Source: Pseudomonas sp. MIACH
GTDB taxonomy: Bacteria > Pseudomonadota > Gammaproteobacteria > Pseudomonadales > Pseudomonadaceae
DNA: 64,000 nucleotides
Assembly (NCBI RefSeq): GCF_001269925.1
Contig: NZ_LHVO01000056.1
Span: 124,001 to 188,000 of the forward strand
Direction: 5' to 3'
In this document: positions 60,155-64,000 of the stretch, in pieces
How positions within the stretch are numbered: the stretch's first letter is position 1
How the letters are laid out: every line of letters begins with the position of its first letter
The notes under the pieces: model-generated
Told to the model about the DNA's origin: nothing
What the model saw: only the letters and a program-made list of their open reading frames with translations
Databases searched by the model: none
Translations under genes and position numbers: made by a program

Positions 60155-60605
60155 GCTTGACCTGCAGCTGGCCACCGAAGCGCCCGCTCCCAGCGAAGAA
60201 CAGTTCCGTCAATGGTGCGCCCTGGCCCTGCGCCAGCGCACCGCCGACTCGGAACTGACCATCCGCCTGGTGGACGAGCCCGAGGGCCGCGAACTGAATC
60301 ACACTTGGCGCCAGAAGGATTACGCGACCAACGTGCTGTCGTTTCCCGCTGACGTACCCGATGAGTTGCTGGATATCCCCTTGCTGGGCGACCTGGTGAT
60401 CTGCGTCGAGGTGGTCGAGCGTGAAGCGAAGGAACAAGGCAAGGAACTTGAGGCTCACTGGGCCCATCTAGTCATCCACGGCTGCTTGCATCTCTTGGGT
60501 TACGACCATATAGACGATGAAGAAGCCGAGGAAATGGAAGCACTGGAACGAACGTTGCTTGCAGAATTGGGTCACCCTGATCCATATGCAGACGACGAAA
60601 ACTGA
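60147..60605 (+). CDS. ybeY: Endoribonuclease YbeY
   Basis: This 152-residue metalloenzyme takes part in 16S rRNA 3' maturation and ribosome quality control. The zinc-binding triad is HGCLHLLGYDH, near residues 111-121. The ATG at 60147 (MLELDLQLATEAP) overlaps the ybeZ end by 8 bases. Confidence 0.95.
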   Translation: MLELDLQLATEAPAPSEEQFRQWCALALRQRTADSELTIRLVDEPEGRELNHTWRQKDYATNVLSFPADVPDELLDIPLLGDLVICVEVVEREAKEQGKELEAHWAHLVIHGCLHLLGYDHIDDEEAEEMEALERTLLAELGHPDPYADDEN

Positions 60606-60647
60606 TCAACACTCAACTGTCACATCAAAGGATTTAGAGTAATCGCT

Positions 60648-61487
60648 ATGAGCGAAGACCGATCGAGCAACGGGCAAAAGTCATGGCTGGGTAAACTGAC
60701 CCAGGCTTTTGCCCACGAGCCGAAAAACCGCCAGGAGCTGCTGGAGCTGCTGCGCGAGGCCCATCAGAACAAGTTGCTGGACAGCGAAGCGCTGGCCATC
60801 GTCGAAGGCGCCATCCAGGTGGCTGACCTGCAAGTTCGGGACATCATGGTCCCGCGCTCGCAGATGATCAGCATCAAGGCGACCCAGACCCCACGGGAAT
60901 TCCTCCCGGCCGTGATCGACTCGGCGCACTCGCGCTACCCGGTGATCGGTGAAAGCCATGACGACGTCATGGGTGTCCTGCTGGCCAAGGACCTGCTGCC
61001 GCTGATCCTCAAGGAGAACGGTGACAGCTTCAACATCAAGGACCTGCTGCGTCCGGCCACCTTCGTGCCTGAATCCAAGCGCCTGAATGTGCTGCTGCGC
61101 GAGTTTCGTGCCAACCACAATCACATGGCCATTGTGATCGACGAATACGGCGGCGTGGCGGGCCTGGTGACCATCGAAGACGTGCTGGAACAGATCGTCG
61201 GCGACATCGAAGACGAACACGATGTCGAAGAGGACAGCTACATCAAGCCGCTGCCCAGCGGTGATTTCCTGGTCAAGGCACTGACGCCGATCGAGAACTT
61301 CAACGAGTTCTTCGACAGCGAATTCTCCGACGATGAGTTCGACACCGTCGGTGGCCTGGTGATGAGTGCGTTCGGGCATCTGCCCAAGCGTAACGAAACC
61401 ACCGAGATCGGCGCCTATCGCTTCCGCATCCTGAATGCCGACAGCCGCCGCATCCACTTGATTCGCCTGACACCTATTGCCCGCTAA
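60648..61487 (+). CDS. ybeX: CorC/HlyC family protein YbeX
   Basis: This 279-residue cytoplasmic protein has two CBS domains (about 60-180, including VRDIMVPRSQMISI and MAIVIDEYGGVAGLVT) and a C-terminal CorC_HlyC domain. It has been tied to magnesium/cobalt efflux and to ribosome metabolism. It is 42 bases after ybeY and 8 bases before lnt. Confidence 0.94.
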   Translation: MSEDRSSNGQKSWLGKLTQAFAHEPKNRQELLELLREAHQNKLLDSEALAIVEGAIQVADLQVRDIMVPRSQMISIKATQTPREFLPAVIDSAHSRYPVIGESHDDVMGVLLAKDLLPLILKENGDSFNIKDLLRPATFVPESKRLNVLLREFRANHNHMAIVIDEYGGVAGLVTIEDVLEQIVGDIEDEHDVEEDSYIKPLPSGDFLVKALTPIENFNEFFDSEFSDDEFDTVGGLVMSAFGHLPKRNETTEIGAYRFRILNADSRRIHLIRLTPIAR

Positions 61488-61495
61488 GGATTGAT

Positions 61496-63019
61496 ATGCG
61501 CCGTCTGACCCGCCCCGGCTGGCCCGGTAACCTGCTGGCCGTGGTGGCCGGCGCCATCACTACCCTGGCGCTGGCGCCGTTCGACCTGTGGCCATTTGCA
61601 CTGGTCGCGGTCGGATTGTTCTATATCGGGCTGCGGGAACTGACCCCACGCCAGGCCCTCGGCCGTGGCTGGTGCTTCGGTTTCGGCCTGTTTGGCGCGG
61701 GTACCAGCTGGATCTACTACAGCATCCACCACTTCGGCGGCGCTTCGGTGCTGCTGGCGGGGTTCCTGATGCTGTTGTTCACCGCCGCCATTGCCTGGTT
61801 CTTCGCCCTGCCCGCCTGGCTGTGGGCACGCTGGTTGCGTCGCAATGAAGCACCGTTGGCAGATGCGCTCACGTTTGCCGCATTGTGGGTTGGCCAGGAA
61901 GCCTTTCGCGGCTGGTTCCTCACCGGATTCCCATGGTTGTATTCCGGCTACAGCCAGCTCGACGGCCCCCTTACCGGCCTGGCGCCAGTGGGCGGCATGT
62001 GGCTGATTTCCTTTGCCCTGGCGCTGACGGCGGCCCTGTTGTGCAACCTGCCGCGCCTGCTGGCTGGCAAGCGCAACGCGTTTATCGGCGCTGGCCTGGT
62101 GTTGCTGGTAGCGCCCTGGGCCGTCGGCCTGGCGCTCAAGCATCATGCCTGGACCAGCCCCTCCGGCGCGCCGCTGACCGTCGCCGCGATCCAAGGCAAC
62201 GTCGAACAAAGCATGAAGTGGGACCCCGAGCAGCTCAATGCACAGCTCGCGCTGTACCGCGACATGAGCTTCAGCTCCAAGCCGGTCGACCTGCTGGTGT
62301 GGCCGGAAACGGCCGTGCCGGTACTCAAGGAGTCTGTCGAGGGCTACCTGGGAATGATCGGCAAGTTTGCTGCGGACCGGCACACCGCGCTGATCACCGG
62401 GGTACCGATTCGCCAGGAAGTGCACCACCAGAAGCGCTACTTCAACGGCATCACCGTGGTGGGTGAAGGCGAGGGTACGTACCTGAAGCAAAAGCTGGTG
62501 CCCTTCGGCGAATACGTGCCGCTGCAGGACATGCTGCGCGGCCTGATTGCCTTCTTCGACCTGCCGATGTCGGACTTCGCCCGTGGCCCTGCCGACCAGC
62601 CGATGCTGCAGGCCAAGGGCTATCAGATTGCGCCGTTCATTTGCTATGAAGTGGTGTACCCGGAGTTCGCCGCCGGCCTTTCCGCCCAGAGCGACCTGCT
62701 TCTGACCATCAGCAATGACACCTGGTTCGGCCGCTCCATCGGCCCCTTGCAACACCTGCAAATGGCGCAGATGCGTGCGCTGGAGGCTGGCCGCTGGATG
62801 ATCCGCGCCACCAACAATGGCGTGACCGGGTTGATCAACCCGTTTGGGCAGATCACCGTGCAGATCCCTCAGTTTGAACGCGGCATCCTCTACGGCGAAG
62901 TGGTGCCGATGCACAACCTGACGCCGTACCTGCAATGGCGCTCGTGGCCGCTGATCATCGTATGCCTGGCGCTGTTTGGCTGGGCACTGCTGGCAGGTCG
63001 GATGTCCAAAACGGTCTAA
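61496..63019 (+). CDS. lnt: Apolipoprotein N-acyltransferase Lnt
   Basis: This 507-residue inner-membrane enzyme adds the third acyl chain to lipoproteins. It has about seven or eight membrane segments and a periplasmic nitrilase domain (about 225-470) with catalytic Glu in WPETAVP, Lys in KQKLVPFGEYVP and the nucleophile Cys in FICYEVVYPEF. The last membrane segment ends the protein. Confidence 0.96.
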   Translation: MRRLTRPGWPGNLLAVVAGAITTLALAPFDLWPFALVAVGLFYIGLRELTPRQALGRGWCFGFGLFGAGTSWIYYSIHHFGGASVLLAGFLMLLFTAAIAWFFALPAWLWARWLRRNEAPLADALTFAALWVGQEAFRGWFLTGFPWLYSGYSQLDGPLTGLAPVGGMWLISFALALTAALLCNLPRLLAGKRNAFIGAGLVLLVAPWAVGLALKHHAWTSPSGAPLTVAAIQGNVEQSMKWDPEQLNAQLALYRDMSFSSKPVDLLVWPETAVPVLKESVEGYLGMIGKFAADRHTALITGVPIRQEVHHQKRYFNGITVVGEGEGTYLKQKLVPFGEYVPLQDMLRGLIAFFDLPMSDFARGPADQPMLQAKGYQIAPFICYEVVYPEFAAGLSAQSDLLLTISNDTWFGRSIGPLQHLQMAQMRALEAGRWMIRATNNGVTGLINPFGQITVQIPQFERGILYGEVVPMHNLTPYLQWRSWPLIIVCLALFGWALLAGRMSKTV

Positions 63020-63032
63020 CAGCCAACGCGAA

Positions 63033-63072
63033 TCAAAATGTGGGAGGTGGCTTGCTCCCTCCCACATTTTGA
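63033..63072. terminator. REP palindrome acting as a bidirectional terminator
   Basis: TCAAAATGTGGGAG and its complement CTCCCACATTTTGA form a long stem between the convergent lnt and YdcF genes, with T-rich ends on both strands. Confidence 0.75.
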
Positions 63073-63081
63073 TCAGCAGGG

Positions 63082-63843
63082 TTATCGATAGAACAACCGA
63101 TACCCCACCTGCCCCACCGCCTCGTTGATCAACTGCCCGCTCTGCCACACCGACTTGAACTCCGGCATCCAGCCGCCCAGCGGCCGGGCGTTATCCACCC
63201 CCAGAAAACCCACCGGCGCTGGCACCACAGTGAACCCGGCCTTTTCAAAGCTCCACACCGAGCGCGGCATGTGCCAGGCCTGGGTCACGACCACTACGCG
63301 CTTGATACCTTCAGGCAGCAGAATCTCGGCACTCATCTGCGCGTTTTCCCAGGTGGTACGGCTGCGCTCTTCCTTCCAGCGCACGGCGACGCCGAAGTCA
63401 TCCTGCATGGAAACTGCCATCAACTGCGCCTCACTGGGCGGCGTGCCGTAATGCAGGCCACCGGTGGTCAACACCGGCAGCCCGGAGGCCTTGGCCAGTC
63501 GCGCGGCATACCGCTGGCGCTCCAGGCCGATGCCGGTCGGCTGATCAGAACCCCATGCCGGGTCGCCGCGCTCGCGTCCCGAGCCCAATACCACAATGGC
63601 GTCGGCGCGCTGGGCCAGGGTCGACCAGTCTTCTCGGGCCAGCGGCGCCTCGGTCTCCAGGGCCCGCGCGCCCCACTCCACCGTCACCGGCAGGCTGATC
63701 AACCACATGCCGCCAAACCCCAGGGCAAAGCAGCAGCCGGCCAAACGCGGGCGACTGCGACGAAACCACCAGGCAAGGGCCAGCAGCAGCAAGAGAATGC
63801 CGGGGGGCAGGAGCAGTTGTTTGATGAAATAACGAATAGGCAT
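63082..63843 (-). CDS. YdcF/ElyC family (DUF218) membrane protein
   Basis: This 253-residue protein has two N-terminal membrane segments (about 10-28 and 35-58) and a DUF218 domain with ADAIVVLGSGRERGDPAWG, VLTTGGLHYG and VVVTQAWHMPRSVWSFEK. E. coli ElyC in this family acts in envelope biogenesis. The ATG at 63843 lies directly after a hairpin whose loop and stem contain the ribosome-binding site (63844-63865). Confidence 0.88.
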   Translation of the reverse strand: MPIRYFIKQLLLPPGILLLLLALAWWFRRSRPRLAGCCFALGFGGMWLISLPVTVEWGARALETEAPLAREDWSTLAQRADAIVVLGSGRERGDPAWGSDQPTGIGLERQRYAARLAKASGLPVLTTGGLHYGTPPSEAQLMAVSMQDDFGVAVRWKEERSRTTWENAQMSAEILLPEGIKRVVVVTQAWHMPRSVWSFEKAGFTVVPAPVGFLGVDNARPLGGWMPEFKSVWQSGQLINEAVGQVGYRLFYR

Positions 63844-63865
63844 CGGGCATCTCCAAAGATGCCCG
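63844..63865 (-). promoter_or_regulatory. Hairpin covering the ribosome-binding site of the YdcF-like gene
   Basis: A perfect 9-bp stem CGGGCATCT/AGATGCCCG with a 4-base loop ends at the base before the start codon. On the minus strand the TTGGAG site spans the loop and stem, so folding would hide it. Confidence 0.5.
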
Positions 63866-63940
63866 AAGCCTAAGGTGTAACGGGGTTTAGCGACAATCTT
63901 TACAGTGACATGGCACGACGGTGTGCTTCAGGGGAGCGAA

Positions 63941-64000
63941 CTACTTGAAGCGGGCAGACCGGAGCCTTTCCGGGCCACGACCGGCCGACAAGTCCTTGAG
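63941..64000 (-). CDS. Possible 3' end of a gene running out of the window
   Basis: A minus-strand frame enters from the right edge and ends LKDLSAGRGPERLRSARFK before TAG at 63941. Only 19 codons are visible and no family can be named. If real, it would be upstream of, and in line with, the YdcF-like gene. Confidence 0.25.
   Translation of the reverse strand, partial: LKDLSAGRGPERLRSARFK

Noticed and set aside
61484..63148. 554-codon minus-strand frame opposite lnt
   Set aside because: Antisense to a certain gene with all catalytic residues; the product is Gln/His/Arg-rich without domains.

Overview
The window is a chromosomal segment of a fluorescent pseudomonad (Pseudomonas fluorescens group). 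The evidence is high GC with strong codon bias, a gene order at the right end (ladS, thiD, thiE, hemL, Sel1 protein, DUF1820, miaB, ybeZ, ybeY, ybeX, lnt) that matches the P. aeruginosa PA3974-PA3984 neighbourhood as I recall it, and many REP/REPIN palindromes of the types typical of P. fluorescens intergenic DNA. No tRNA, rRNA, CRISPR array, prophage or insertion sequence was seen.

Left part (1-17.7 kb): a three-subunit molybdenum aldehyde oxidoreductase operon of PaoABC type; a DUF4879 secreted protein; an NCS2 purine permease coupled to trmA; a DUF4160/DUF2442 pair; then a complete haem-acquisition locus, hasI-hasS-hasR-hasA-hasD-hasE-hasF, all on the minus strand. It has Fur-box-like sites upstream of hasI and hasR, stem-loops between hasR, hasA and hasD, and a terminator after hasF.

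Quinate/shikimate block (17.8-23.4 kb): aroQ-type dehydroquinase, a shikimate/quinate dehydrogenase family protein, a TetR regulator, the two-domain 3-dehydroshikimate dehydratase QuiC and an MFS carrier. This set would feed quinate or shikimate into protocatechuate. Both promoter regions carry a 15-bp motif matching the PcaR (IclR-family) box, plus a second shared motif that may be the TetR operator.

Middle (23.4-50.9 kb): mostly housekeeping and accessory single genes, including a DMT exporter, YpfJ-type metallopeptidase, alpha/beta hydrolase, HAD phosphatase, TesB thioesterase, acetyltransferase, histone-deacetylase-like hydrolase, flavoprotein, RhlE helicase, two Lrp/AsnC regulators, a cyclase-family protein, DnaQ-like exonuclease, NYN nuclease, HrpB helicase, CDF metal exporter, RluE, AMP nucleosidase and an AidB-like flavoprotein. 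REPINs fill most of the gaps. A short broken-looking reading frame (proline-rich linker plus hydrophobic segment) sits just ahead of an acyl-carrier-like small protein at 35.5-36.0 kb.

Right part (50.9-64 kb): the hybrid sensor kinase LadS with a degenerate receiver loop, thiamine and haem biosynthesis genes, and the miaB-ybeZ-ybeY-ybeX-lnt run followed by a convergent YdcF/ElyC-like gene.

I did not find a wholly new large system. The strongest second-look items are the shared PcaR/TetR operator architecture of the quinate block, the altered haem-ligand loops of HasA, the intercistronic hairpins in the has operon, the small two-frame unit at 35.5-36.0 kb, a possible small minus-strand transcript at 45.6-45.9 kb, and the LadS receiver.
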